NCBI GenBank assembly: GCA_041690635.1
Contig: JAWLGZ010000004.1
Coordinates: 310,001-374,000, forward strand
Direction: 5' to 3'
DNA: 64,000 nt
DNA from: JAWLGZ01 sp041690635
GTDB taxonomy: Bacteria > Pseudomonadota > Gammaproteobacteria > Thiohalomonadales > Thiohalomonadaceae
Both the position numbers and the translations under genes were made by a program. The notes under the pieces were generated by a model, which was not told the DNA's origin, ran no database searches, and saw only the letters and a program-made list of their open reading frames with translations. Of the stretch, positions 15,727 to 23,911 are shown in pieces (position 1 is the first letter of the stretch; the number at the start of each line of letters is the position of its first letter).

Positions 15727-16997
15727 TGCCTTTTCCTCCGCCGCCGGGAGCGTAGCGATTCGAGGAACGCCTCCACCCGGGTGGTCAACTGCCCCAGGTC
15801 GTCGGGGCTGTAATCGGTTTCCACATAGAGCGAGGGCACGCCGGCCTCGGTCAACGCGGCGGTCACCGACTGCTGCTCGATCTCGTACACCTGGCAACCG
15901 GCGAACGCCTGATAGACGACGCCATCCACCTCAAAGCTGCGGGCCAACTCCAGCAGCCTCCGCTGGCGGTCGATGTTGCTGGAGAAGATCGGACAGGTGC
16001 AGGGCTTCAGGTGGCGATCGGCAACCGCATCGACCATGTCGTACAGAAACCACTCGTCGACACCGACGGCGTCATAGAGCATTCGATTGGACGAACAGGT
16101 CTCGTCGGCAACAATGACGCCTCCCGCCTGCTCGATCACCAGAGGCAACTTGAGATTGGGGAACACGGGCGGCGAGCCCGTGAACAGAATGCGCGGTGCC
16201 CGCTTGGGCGCGGCATTGATCCCTTTTTGAATACGCTCTTCCAACTCCTGATTGAGCGCCTCCAGCGCTTCGGTCCAGCGGTCGATGTCGTCGAAGAAAT
16301 AGCCGTTGGTGATGAGAAAGACATCCTTCCCGTAGACCACCGACGGTTTCTCCCGCCGCAACGCGTGCAACCGGCGAAAGGCCTGCTGGGCTCGCGCCAC
16401 CTTGCCGATGGCGGTGCGGAGACCCCGCCGCGTCAGTTTCCTGTGGGTTGCCTGCTCCAGAAAGCGAGCGGTCTGGGCGACCGAGTGCCGCCAGTAGTCA
16501 CGCGCCTGCTCGCTGTCCTTGGAGCGCGGCACCTCCAGGTGATGCACCTCATACCCCATCTGCTCGATAATCTGTCCCGCCTTGGTCTTCTGGTCGCAGG
16601 TGGTTGCATTGATGACCTGGCGCATCCCCTGGAGGTGCGCCGGGAGTTCCTGATTCAGGAATCCAAGCGTCGCCTTGACCAGGGAGCAGGACTTGGTGGG
16701 CATGAATTCCGCGCCCGCCTGGTCGAACGCATAGGTGCCGTTGCACAGGCGAACCGGCACCGCGTCGAGGGCGTAGATCAGCTCCTCGGGGATCTGCACA
16801 CAGGTGGTCCCGATGACCGGTTTGCCGTGCGGTGCCGACTGCTCGCAGTAGGTCTTCTGAAACAGGTCGTAGAAGTACCGCATCCCGGCCGGGTTGTCGG
16901 GAAACTCGGTCTGGATTCGCGCCAGTACCGCGGCCGCCTCCATCGCCTGCTGCGTCTGCCGGTTCCGTGCGCGGATGTCACTGACTTCGGTGCTCAC
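15723..16997 (-). CDS. Double-cubane-cluster-type anaerobic reductase (DCCP, HgdB/YjiM family)
   Basis: The 424-residue protein belongs to the HgdB/FldB/YjiM group. Cysteines lie in the blocks expected for DCCP: GTTCVQIP (66), VRLCNGTYAF (85), TKSCSLVKATLG (104), NATTCDQKTKAG (134), DETCSSN (301), KPCTCP (333, 335) and FAGCQVYEIEQQ (368), followed by VETDYSPDDLGQL. Characterised DCCP carries an [Fe8S9] double cubane and reduces small molecules such as acetylene when driven by its ATPase partner. No second dehydratase subunit or CoA-substrate enzymes are nearby, which favours DCCP over a 2-hydroxyacyl-CoA dehydratase. The GTG at 16997, after AAAGGAGG, overlaps the preceding stop codon. Confidence 0.85.
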   Translation of the reverse strand: MSTEVSDIRARNRQTQQAMEAAAVLARIQTEFPDNPAGMRYFYDLFQKTYCEQSAPHGKPVIGTTCVQIPEELIYALDAVPVRLCNGTYAFDQAGAEFMPTKSCSLVKATLGFLNQELPAHLQGMRQVINATTCDQKTKAGQIIEQMGYEVHHLEVPRSKDSEQARDYWRHSVAQTARFLEQATHRKLTRRGLRTAIGKVARAQQAFRRLHALRREKPSVVYGKDVFLITNGYFFDDIDRWTEALEALNQELEERIQKGINAAPKRAPRILFTGSPPVFPNLKLPLVIEQAGGVIVADETCSSNRMLYDAVGVDEWFLYDMVDAVADRHLKPCTCPIFSSNIDRQRRLLELARSFEVDGVVYQAFAGCQVYEIEQQSVTAALTEAGVPSLYVETDYSPDDLGQLTTRVEAFLESLRSRRRRKRQ

Positions 16998-17986
16998 TCC
17001 GCCTCCTTTCGCTTCTTGTCCATCCGCTTGAAGAACCCCGCCTCGGTGGATTCGTAAATGGGAATGCCGAGAAAGGTTGCTTTCAGAGCCCCCTCCTCCG
17101 GGCACGCCGCCACGCACTTCAGGCACAGCATGCAGTCATCCTTCACAATGACCTTGCTCTCCACATCATCCGCGATCGCCTTGATCTGCATGTCGCACAC
17201 CCGGTAGCAGTCACCGCACCGGGTACACTTTTCCCCTGTTTTCTTCAGCTTGAGAAAGGCGATATTGGCGAAGAGGGCGTGCAGCGCGCTCATCGGGCAG
17301 AAGAAACAGAAAAAGCGCTTGTTAAAGAAGGCACCGACCAGAAAGATGCCGAGGACCAGCATCCCCAGGGAGGTCATGACCATTGCGGTCCCGGTGGAGA
17401 AATCCACGGTCCACTGGGAGAAGTCACCGGTGAAGGCGGGCATGACCATGCGTGCCGGACAGATCTTGCAGAAGGGGGTGGCCAGATCGTCCGGCAGGTG
17501 CCCTGTGCCGGGGACTGGATTGGCCATTGCGAAGGGGATCACCAGCAGAAGAATCAACAGAAGGTATTTGACATTCTTCAGCTTGTTGAACGTCTCCAGC
17601 GAATAGTTCGAATAGCGGATACCGAACAGCTGCCGCAGTTTGGTCATCCAGTCCTGAATCGTGCCGAAGGGGCAGACGTAGCCGCACCACGCCTTGTTCA
17701 GCACGAACAGCCAGGCGAGAAAGGTGAGAAACCCGGTCCCCAGCGCGATCCCGCGCCACCCGAGCAGCGCATCCCACGAGATGTGCATCTGGTGCTGCAG
17801 CGGCAACAGGTAGCAGATGCCCCCCTTGCCGTCGCCGTTGAAACCGCAGGAGAAGGTCGGCAGGGAGTTCCCCAGATTGATGTAGAAGTAGCCGCCGTAG
17901 ACCAGGATGAAAAAGGAGGCGAGCTGCACCCAGAAGCGGAACCGGCGGATATCCACGCCGTCGACCCATGACCTAAGCCGATTCAT
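16994..17986 (-). CDS. NapH/NosR-like membrane iron-sulfur protein
   Basis: The 330-residue protein has about four to five membrane segments (near 20-38, 80-98, 140-155, 200-222). Paired-cysteine motifs are CGYVCP (101-106), CKICPA (173-178) and CFFCPM (227-232), and a C-terminal two-cluster ferredoxin domain has CTRCGDCYRVC (254-264) and CMLCLKCVAACP (285-296). This is the layout of NapH/NosR-type proteins that pass electrons between the quinone pool or a periplasmic donor and soluble partners. It overlaps the previous gene by 14 bp and the DCCP gene by 4 bp, so it may feed or drain electrons for the DCCP system. Confidence 0.85.
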   Translation of the reverse strand: MNRLRSWVDGVDIRRFRFWVQLASFFILVYGGYFYINLGNSLPTFSCGFNGDGKGGICYLLPLQHQMHISWDALLGWRGIALGTGFLTFLAWLFVLNKAWCGYVCPFGTIQDWMTKLRQLFGIRYSNYSLETFNKLKNVKYLLLILLLVIPFAMANPVPGTGHLPDDLATPFCKICPARMVMPAFTGDFSQWTVDFSTGTAMVMTSLGMLVLGIFLVGAFFNKRFFCFFCPMSALHALFANIAFLKLKKTGEKCTRCGDCYRVCDMQIKAIADDVESKVIVKDDCMLCLKCVAACPEEGALKATFLGIPIYESTEAGFFKRMDKKRKEAE

Positions 17987-19031
17987 CGAATCGCTCCCGG
18001 GACGGTTTCGTGCTCTTCAGTCGGTAGAGAAAAATTCCGCCTGCGGTCAGCGCGAGCGCCGCCAGCATGACGATAAGGCCGTAGAGATAGGATTGATAAT
18101 CCCGGGGCGGCGGATAGTAGGTGCCGGGATAGGTGGCGCTGTAGCGGACTGCCGAGTAGCGCTTGCCCTCATGCGTTCCCGCCTCGGCGACATCGACGTG
18201 CGCAGTCACCAGAAACGACTGGCTCTTTCTCTTGTTAAACAGGTTCCAGTCGGGGTAGTAGTCGCGTATCTGCTGGAAGCTGGCCCGCCCGTCCGTGTCC
18301 GCGGTGACGCTCCGCGTCCACCCGGTTCCACTGGTCATCGCCACGGTCGCTCCCGCGGCCGGTTTTCCCTGGTGGAGAACCTGGAAGTTCAGGGTGTCTC
18401 CGGAGGCGAGACGGGTGTGAAAGTCCTCGCCCTCCAGCCGCTCGCGCACGATTTCTATCGGGACCTGGTGTGCCACATGGAACGGCATGCGTGACTCGGT
18501 GAACTGCCGGTCATGCCCCTCGCCGCAGCTGTGCTTGAGCACCTCCGCCTTGAGGACCCTCGCCTCCAGAATCTCGCCGTCGACCCGGCGTGTCACCAGG
18601 TAGGCGTTATAGAACCCCTCTTCGGGCATTTCGAAGGTGATGCCGGTCCCCTCCGCAACCTGGAACGACGTCGGCGTCACCGGCTCACCTGTCGGGTCGA
18701 CCACCAGCAGGTCGTAGGAGAGCGTCCCGTAATCGGGGCTATAGACGGCACTCTCCGGCGTGGGACCTTCGCGATACCACAGGCGCTTGGTGTAGAGTCC
18801 GGCGCGGCTTCTTTCCACCGCGCCGCCATGGGAGGAGCGGACCCGCTTGGCCCATTCGGCACTGGGAGGCGCATCGGAAAACCAGGCGGGCTCGGCAGTG
18901 CCGAACTGTGGAATGAACAGTGCGCCGATCGCCCCGAACCACGACAACGCCAACAGGCGAGCGCGGCGACCGGCGACCACCCGCGTGGGGCGCATCGATG
19001 TGTTGAGCCTTGAACCTGCGGAAAACGGCAC
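17973..19031 (-). CDS. Membrane-anchored periplasmic protein with DUF4198/Ig-like region
   Basis: The 352-residue protein has an N-terminal hydrophobic segment (about 25-45), a long periplasmic part and a C-terminal membrane helix (YGLIVMLAALALTAGGIFLY near 315-335) with a basic tail. The region HQGKPAAGATVAMTSG...DTDGRASF looks like the beta-sandwich repeats of DUF4198, found in periplasmic parts of metal-uptake systems; HSCGEGHDRQF is a possible metal ligand cluster. Function is not known. It is first in the DCCP operon behind a sigma54 promoter. The GTG at 19031 has GAGGGG upstream; an ATG at 18995 is the alternative start. Confidence 0.6.
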   Translation of the reverse strand: MPFSAGSRLNTSMRPTRVVAGRRARLLALSWFGAIGALFIPQFGTAEPAWFSDAPPSAEWAKRVRSSHGGAVERSRAGLYTKRLWYREGPTPESAVYSPDYGTLSYDLLVVDPTGEPVTPTSFQVAEGTGITFEMPEEGFYNAYLVTRRVDGEILEARVLKAEVLKHSCGEGHDRQFTESRMPFHVAHQVPIEIVRERLEGEDFHTRLASGDTLNFQVLHQGKPAAGATVAMTSGTGWTRSVTADTDGRASFQQIRDYYPDWNLFNKRKSQSFLVTAHVDVAEAGTHEGKRYSAVRYSATYPGTYYPPPRDYQSYLYGLIVMLAALALTAGGIFLYRLKSTKPSRERFDESA

Positions 19032-19096
19032 GGGAGTTCGCCCCTCGTGGTTGGAAACATCTCATCACGCGGACTCCCTCCCGACCCGCACATCAT

Positions 19097-19112
19097 TGCA
19101 ACGGACGGGCCA
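19097..19112 (-). promoter_or_regulatory. Sigma54 promoter of the DCCP operon
   Basis: On the minus strand TGGCCC-GTCCG-TTGCA matches the -24/-12 consensus at all invariant positions with a perfect TTGCA. Transcription would begin near 19086, about 55 bases before the first gene. No exact TGT-N10-ACA site was found upstream; TGT-N10-AAC at 19126-19141 is only a near miss. Confidence 0.75.
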
Positions 19113-19246
19113 GGCAATAACCTCATGTTTTCACTGCAAACGCCGGTCGACCGGCTGCCGCAGGGTGCGGGATTTCACGCAGGAATGCGTGCTTTGACGC
19201 GGAGCGGGAAAGCGTTCATGCCTCAACCGCAGGAAGCGGGGTCAGC

Positions 19247-20797
19247 TCAAAACTGCCGCACCCTGATATTGAGGGTCTGAATGCGGTAGGCGATCTGGCG
19301 GGGGGTCATGTTGAGCAGGCGCGCGGCCTTGGCCTGCACCCAGCCGGCCTGCTCGAGGGCGGCGATGATACGCTCCCGTTCGTCGAGCCTGGGGTCGTCC
19401 AGATTCACCTCCTTGTCCACCGGCTGGCGGCTCGGGGACATCACCTGCTCCTCGATGCCGGTGAGAACGACGGCATCGCGGTCGATGACACCCGCCTCGC
19501 TCATGATGGCGGCCCGCTCCAGACAGTTCTCCAGTTCGCGCACATTGCCGGGCCACGGGTGGCGCATGAGCATGCGGATGGCACTCTCGGTGACCTCCAG
19601 CGGACGGCTCTGCTGGCGCGCGATCTTGTCGGCGAGGAAGCGGGCCAGTTCGGGGATGTCCTCCGTCCGGTCCCGCAGTGACGGTACCACGATCGGCATG
19701 ACGTTCAGCCGATAGTAGAGGTCCTCACGAAAGTTGCCCCGCTCCACCTCGCTCTCGAGGTCGCGATTGGTGGCGGCGATGACGCGCACGTTGACGCGGA
19801 TGGTGCGATTGCTCCCCACCCGCTCGAACTCCCCCTCCTGCAGGACACGCAGCAGTTTGGCCTGGAAGGCGGGGGATATCTCACCGATCTCGTCGAGGAA
19901 GATGGTCCCGTTGTCGGCGTATTCGAAACGCCCCTTGCGCTGACTGGCCGCGCCGGTAAAGGCGCCTTTCTCGTGGCCGAACAGCTCCGACTCCAGCAGG
20001 TTGTCCGGCAGCGCCGCGCAGTTGAGTTTGACGAACGGTGCATTGGCGCGCGGTGAGTTGTAGTGGATGGCGTTGGCGATCAGCTCCTTGCCGGTACCCG
20101 ATTCGCCGCGAATGAGGACGGTGGTGTTCCACTTGCCCACCTGTCTCACCTGTTCGAACACCCGGCGCATCGCCGGTGCATGGCCCACCATGCTGTCGAA
20201 CCCGTAGTTGTTCTTCACCGCCCGCCGCAGCCGGTCCCGTTCATCCTTGAGATCGCGCCGCTCCCGCTCCACTTCCCACGACAACCGTACCGCCTGGGCA
20301 ATCAGGTTTGCGACCATTTCCATGAACCGGGCGCGCACATCGAGCATGCCGTTACCCGCCGGCTGCGCGGCCAATACGCCGATCGGACCGCCGTCCCCCA
20401 TCGTGATCGGTACACCGATAAACGGTAGTTCCGGCCTGTAGAGGCCGAGGCGCGACAGAAAGCGAGGTTCGTCGGCGATGCGCGCCACCACCACCCGCTG
20501 GCCCGAAGCCAGAATCGCGCCGACGATCCCTTCACCGGCGCGGTAGCGCACCTCGTCCACGCCGGAGAGTTGCTGACCGTAGAGCCCGCGCACCAGCATC
20601 TCGCCGCTGCCGGGATCGGAGAGCGCCACCATGCCGCGTTCGATGCCCGCCTTCTCGTGCAGTGCTTCAAGCACCCCCTCCAGGGTCTCCCTGAGATTGA
20701 GGGAGCGGCTCAGCACCCGGCTGACCAGATAGAGCGCCTCGAGCTGCTGTTCCAGCAAGCTCGGTTTCAGTTGTTCGGTCCCACTCATCATCGACAT
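19247..20797 (-). CDS. nifA: NifA, sigma54-dependent nif activator
   Basis: The 516-residue enhancer-binding protein has an N-terminal GAF domain (about 25-170), a sigma54-interaction AAA+ domain (about 200-435) with Walker A GESGTGKE, the ELFGHEKGAFTGA loop and an FLDEIGE-type Walker B, and a Fis-type helix-turn-helix at the C-terminus (QAKAARLLNMTPRQIAYRI). The linker after the AAA+ domain lacks the paired cysteines of oxygen-sensitive NifA, fitting control by NifL instead. It follows nifL by 148 bp, a gap holding a dispersed repeat. It would activate the -24/-12 promoters listed in this window. Confidence 0.97.
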   Translation of the reverse strand: MSMMSGTEQLKPSLLEQQLEALYLVSRVLSRSLNLRETLEGVLEALHEKAGIERGMVALSDPGSGEMLVRGLYGQQLSGVDEVRYRAGEGIVGAILASGQRVVVARIADEPRFLSRLGLYRPELPFIGVPITMGDGGPIGVLAAQPAGNGMLDVRARFMEMVANLIAQAVRLSWEVERERRDLKDERDRLRRAVKNNYGFDSMVGHAPAMRRVFEQVRQVGKWNTTVLIRGESGTGKELIANAIHYNSPRANAPFVKLNCAALPDNLLESELFGHEKGAFTGAASQRKGRFEYADNGTIFLDEIGEISPAFQAKLLRVLQEGEFERVGSNRTIRVNVRVIAATNRDLESEVERGNFREDLYYRLNVMPIVVPSLRDRTEDIPELARFLADKIARQQSRPLEVTESAIRMLMRHPWPGNVRELENCLERAAIMSEAGVIDRDAVVLTGIEEQVMSPSRQPVDKEVNLDDPRLDERERIIAALEQAGWVQAKAARLLNMTPRQIAYRIQTLNIRVRQF

Positions 20798-20894
20798 CTT
20801 TGTTCCCTTTCCGGGATTGACTTCAACTCAGCCGAGGAGGCCGCGACCGCGGAGAAGACAGGCACGCGCCCCATCAGGTACCCGCGTGGACCCC

Positions 20895-20930
20895 CTCCCT
20901 CTCTGCGACCTCTGCAACCTCTGCAGTGAT
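20895..20930. repeat. Tandem GCAGAGG-type repeat between nifL and nifA
   Basis: On the minus strand the sequence has three 9-base steps (GCAGAGGTT, GCAGAGGTC, GCAGAGAGG) after CACT. It belongs to the same dispersed family as the repeats at 52-134 and 1679-1743. Confidence 0.55.
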
Positions 20931-20945
20931 CCGCTTCTGTCCCGT

Positions 20946-22532
20946 TCAAACCGACCGTGCCGGAATGCGCACCCGCACGCGGCAGCCCCCTCGCGGCGCA
21001 TCGTCGATCTCCACGCTACCGCCGTGTTCATTCGCCACCTCCTGCACCAGGGGCAGGCCCATGCCGGTGCGTCCGCCGCCGATCGTCTTGGTGGTGAAGA
21101 ACGGTTCGAATACCCGCAGCCGCAGCTCCGGCGGAATGCCGGGACCGCTGTCATCCACCGTGAGCAGCGTCCAGTCACCGTCCGTCCCGGTGGTGATCTC
21201 CAGTTCGCGGCGCGACCGGCCACCCACGGTGCTCGCGTCGATGGCGTTGTCGATAACCTGCTTCAATGCGGCCCGCAGCCTGCGTTCACGGCCGTTCAGA
21301 GAGGGGAGCACCGGAGTGGGACGCCACTCCACCGTGACCCCTTCGGCGAGCATCCGCTCGGTGGAGACCATCAGCACGTCGTGAACGAGGGCGTTGAGGT
21401 TGACCGGTGCGAGCGGTTCCTCCGGCGCCTCCGGTACGCAGCTGCGCAGGGTATCGACCGCCTGCTGGCCCTCCTCCCGTACCCGACTGAGCACATCCAG
21501 CAGCGGCGCATCCGCCCCTTCCGAACGCCGTCCCAGCATGCCGAGCGCCGCGTTCAGCAGATTGAGCGGCCGTTCCAGTTGGTAGAGGGCGCCGGCGATG
21601 GTCTCCCGCAGGCCGTGATTGAGCTCCTCCTCGGCGAGCAGCGTGCGCAGCGCCCCCATGCGCAGCGCCTCCTGCTGGCGTTTCTGCCGCGTCACCTCGT
21701 GAGCGACCAGCAGCAGGTAGTCCACCCTTCGAGACTCGAAGAAGGCGCCCACCTCCGTATCACTCTCGCGGAACCGGGTGCCGCTGCAGGTGAACCAGCG
21801 CGGGCCACTGCCGCCGCCGGCATCGATGCGGACCTCCTGTTCGGTCTCGATCGCCTCCTTCAGGGCAGCACTGAACAGCCCCGCCGGATCGCCGCCCGGC
21901 AGCGAGGCGGCCAGCCGCGCATAGGACCGGTTGTGGAGCACCACCCGCCCCGCCGGGTCGAGCACGGCCATCACCACCGGAGCCGTATCCACCACCGATC
22001 CGATCAGCGCCTTCTGGTTCTGTACCTGACGCTGGAGGCGGATGGTCTCGGTCACGTCCCGGTGCATGCCGAGGTAGTGGGTGGCAGCACTGTCCGCGCC
22101 GATCACGGGCGCGACCGTCAGTTCGGCCACATAGCGCTCACCGTCACGACGCCGGTTGACCAGGAAACCGCTCCACGGCTTCTGTTGCCGGATGCGTCCC
22201 CACAGGGTGCGGTAGATGATCGCCGGCGTTCGCTGGTCAGAGAGAATCGATTCGTTGCGCCCAATCACCTCGCCCGGTGCGTGGCCGGTGACCTCGGCGA
22301 AGGCGCGGTTGGCGTAGAGGATGTTAGCGTTGAGGTCCGTGATGGAGATGGCCACTGGCGCCTGCTCCACCGCCTCGAAGAAGAGGCGCGGCGCGAGCGG
22401 CGGCAGAGGCGGATCTCCGCGCACTCCCGAGAGCAGTTCAAGCACCTCCGGCGGCGTCCCCGCGGGCGGGGTACGAAGGAACTCCGCTACCGCCGCCGTC
22501 ACTCTCCGCTGCTCCGCCTCGCTGTTCCCCAT
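20946..22532 (-). CDS. nifL: NifL, redox and nitrogen-status antiactivator of NifA
   Basis: The 528-residue protein has two PAS domains (about 48-160, the flavin-binding position in NifL, and about 175-290), a central coiled region, and a C-terminal histidine-kinase-type ATPase domain (about 380-525) with IDNAIDAS (N box), VDDSGPGIP and GMGLPLVQEV. The phosphorylation-site region has no clear canonical H-box, as in NifL, which inhibits NifA by binding rather than phosphotransfer. It is upstream of nifA on the same strand and divergent from rnfA. Presence of NifL points to Gammaproteobacteria. Confidence 0.93.
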   Translation of the reverse strand: MGNSEAEQRRVTAAVAEFLRTPPAGTPPEVLELLSGVRGDPPLPPLAPRLFFEAVEQAPVAISITDLNANILYANRAFAEVTGHAPGEVIGRNESILSDQRTPAIIYRTLWGRIRQQKPWSGFLVNRRRDGERYVAELTVAPVIGADSAATHYLGMHRDVTETIRLQRQVQNQKALIGSVVDTAPVVMAVLDPAGRVVLHNRSYARLAASLPGGDPAGLFSAALKEAIETEQEVRIDAGGGSGPRWFTCSGTRFRESDTEVGAFFESRRVDYLLLVAHEVTRQKRQQEALRMGALRTLLAEEELNHGLRETIAGALYQLERPLNLLNAALGMLGRRSEGADAPLLDVLSRVREEGQQAVDTLRSCVPEAPEEPLAPVNLNALVHDVLMVSTERMLAEGVTVEWRPTPVLPSLNGRERRLRAALKQVIDNAIDASTVGGRSRRELEITTGTDGDWTLLTVDDSGPGIPPELRLRVFEPFFTTKTIGGGRTGMGLPLVQEVANEHGGSVEIDDAPRGGCRVRVRIPARSV

Positions 22533-22571
22533 GGCACCACCCGTTGGCTGTTTAAATGCTGTTCAGCAATT

Positions 22572-22587
22572 TGCATGCCCGGCACCG
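22572..22587 (-). promoter_or_regulatory. Weak sigma54-like promoter for nifL
   Basis: On the minus strand CGGTGC-CGGGC-ATGCA keeps the GG and GC at the right spacing but matches little else. Transcription would start about 30 bases before nifL. nifLA is sigma54-dependent in Klebsiella but not in Azotobacter, so this is a tentative call. Confidence 0.3.
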
Positions 22588-22613
22588 ATGACGCGGCGGG
22601 AGTCCGCTTCGTT

Positions 22614-22629
22614 TGTAGGGTTTGCGACA
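22614..22629. promoter_or_regulatory. NifA upstream activator site in the nifL-rnfA interval
   Basis: TGT-AGGGTTTGCG-ACA is an exact TGT-N10-ACA match, 118 bp upstream of the rnfA -24 element, the normal working distance. Confidence 0.75.
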
Positions 22630-22746
22630 AGCTCTCCGTTGCGCGGCGGGAAGAACACAGCGCTGCTGCGCCCCACGACGGTGCGCCCCGTCTGAAATCA
22701 GGCGCTTCGACGGGCACCAACGCACCCCGAAAGGGCATCGCGGCCG

Positions 22747-22762
22747 TGGCACGCTTGATGCA
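22747..22762 (+). promoter_or_regulatory. Sigma54 promoter of the rnf operon
   Basis: TGGCAC-GCTTG-ATGCA has a perfect -24 element and a -12 element with one mismatch. Transcription would start near 22773, about 20 bases before the rnfA GTG. Confidence 0.8.
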
Positions 22763-22791
22763 CCTGCTCCTGCAAACGCAAGAGGTGCACC

Positions 22792-23367
22792 GTGACCGAA
22801 TACCTGCTGCTCCTGATTGGAACCGCCCTGGTGAACAATGTGGTGCTGGTGAAGTTCCTGGGGCTCTGCCCGTTCATGGGCGCATCGAACAAGGTGGATA
22901 CCGCCCTCGGGATGGGCTTCGCCACCACCTTCGTGCTGACCCTCGCCGCCGTGGCGAGCTGGCTCCTCGAGCGCTTCATCCTGGTACCGCTCGATGTGGG
23001 TTTCCTGCGCATCCTCTCGTTCATTCTGGTCATTGCCGCCGTGGTGCAGTTCACAGAGGCGGTGGTGCGCAAGAGCAGTCCGGTGCTCTACCAGACGCTG
23101 GGCATCTTCCTGCCGCTCATCACCACCAACTGCGCGGTGCTCGGCGTGGCGCTGCTCAATGCGCAGGAGGACAACGGCTTTCTGGAGAGCGTGATGTACG
23201 GCTTCGGCTCGGCGCTCGGCTTCACGCTGGTGATGGTGATCTTCGCCGGCCTGCGAGAACGGCTGGCACTGGCGGGCGTGCCGCAGACCTTTGCCGGCGC
23301 CCCGATCGGCTTCATCGTCGCCGGCCTGCTGTCGCTGGCGTTCATGGGTTTCACCGGACTGCAATAG
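22792..23367 (+). CDS. rnfA: RnfA, membrane subunit of the Rnf complex
   Basis: Rnf is an ion-pumping NADH:ferredoxin oxidoreductase; in diazotrophs it drives electrons uphill from NADH to ferredoxin or flavodoxin for nitrogenase. RnfA is 191 residues with six membrane helices and the family segments NNVVLVKFLGLCPFMG and TNCAVLGVAL, the Cys in each half belonging to the intramembrane iron-sulfur site formed with RnfE. The GTG at 22792 follows AGAGG. It is the first gene of a tight seven-gene operon with its own sigma54 promoter and NifA site. Confidence 0.97.
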   Translation: MTEYLLLLIGTALVNNVVLVKFLGLCPFMGASNKVDTALGMGFATTFVLTLAAVASWLLERFILVPLDVGFLRILSFILVIAAVVQFTEAVVRKSSPVLYQTLGIFLPLITTNCAVLGVALLNAQEDNGFLESVMYGFGSALGFTLVMVIFAGLRERLALAGVPQTFAGAPIGFIVAGLLSLAFMGFTGLQ

Positions 23368-23377
23368 GAGGTCGACC

Positions 23378-23911
23378 GTGGTTACCGCCGTCGTCGCCCT
23401 GACCATCATCGGACTGGTACTCGGCTACCTGTTGGGCCTCGCCGCCCGCCGCTTCCATGTGGAAGAGGATCCGTTGATCGACGAGATCGCCGGGATGCTG
23501 CCCGGTACCCAGTGCGGTCAGTGCGGGTTTCCGGGCTGCGGGCAGGCCGCCGCCGCACTGGCGTCCGGACAGGCATCGGTCACCTGCTGCCCGCCGGGCG
23601 GCCGGGCACTGGCCGAAGCACTGGCCCGGCGGCTCGGTGTCCCGATCGATCTCCCGGCAGGGGAGGAGGACGGTCCGCGGCTGGCGCTGGTCGACGAGTC
23701 GCTCTGCATCGGCTGCGTGAAGTGCTACAAGGCGTGTCCCACCGACGCCATCGTCGGCGCACCCAAACAGATCCACGTGGTGATGCAGCGTGCCTGCACC
23801 GGTTGCGGCGCCTGTATCGACGTCTGCCCCACCGAATGTCTGACGCTGGTCGGCACGACCGCCACACTCGGTACCTGGCGCTGGCCCAAACCGCTGCCGG
23901 AGGCCGCATGA
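23378..23911 (+). CDS. rnfB: RnfB, iron-sulfur subunit of the Rnf complex
   Basis: The 177-residue protein has one N-terminal membrane helix, the four-cysteine motif CGQCGFPGC near residue 47, and a two-cluster ferredoxin domain with CIGCVKCYKACP and CTGCGACIDVCP. RnfB is the likely exchange point with soluble ferredoxin. The GTG at 23378 is placed 6 bases after TAGGAGGT. It overlaps rnfC by 4 bp (ATGA). Confidence 0.96.
   Translation: MVTAVVALTIIGLVLGYLLGLAARRFHVEEDPLIDEIAGMLPGTQCGQCGFPGCGQAAAALASGQASVTCCPPGGRALAEALARRLGVPIDLPAGEEDGPRLALVDESLCIGCVKCYKACPTDAIVGAPKQIHVVMQRACTGCGACIDVCPTECLTLVGTTATLGTWRWPKPLPEAA

Noticed and set aside
14926..16997. 2-hydroxyglutaryl-CoA or lactoyl-CoA dehydratase assignment
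   Set aside because: Only one HgdB-type subunit is present, no CoA-transferase or amino-acid fermentation genes are nearby, and the cysteine pattern fits DCCP.
19126..19141. TGT-TTTCACTGCA-AAC as NifA site for the DCCP operon
   Set aside because: The right half is AAC, not ACA, and the dyad is poor; kept only as a near miss in the promoter entry.
22759..22789. TGCACCT/AGGTGCA arms that would form a hairpin hiding the rnfA ribosome site
   Set aside because: The left arm overlaps the sigma54 -12 element, so it is upstream of the expected transcript start (about 22773) and would not be in the RNA.
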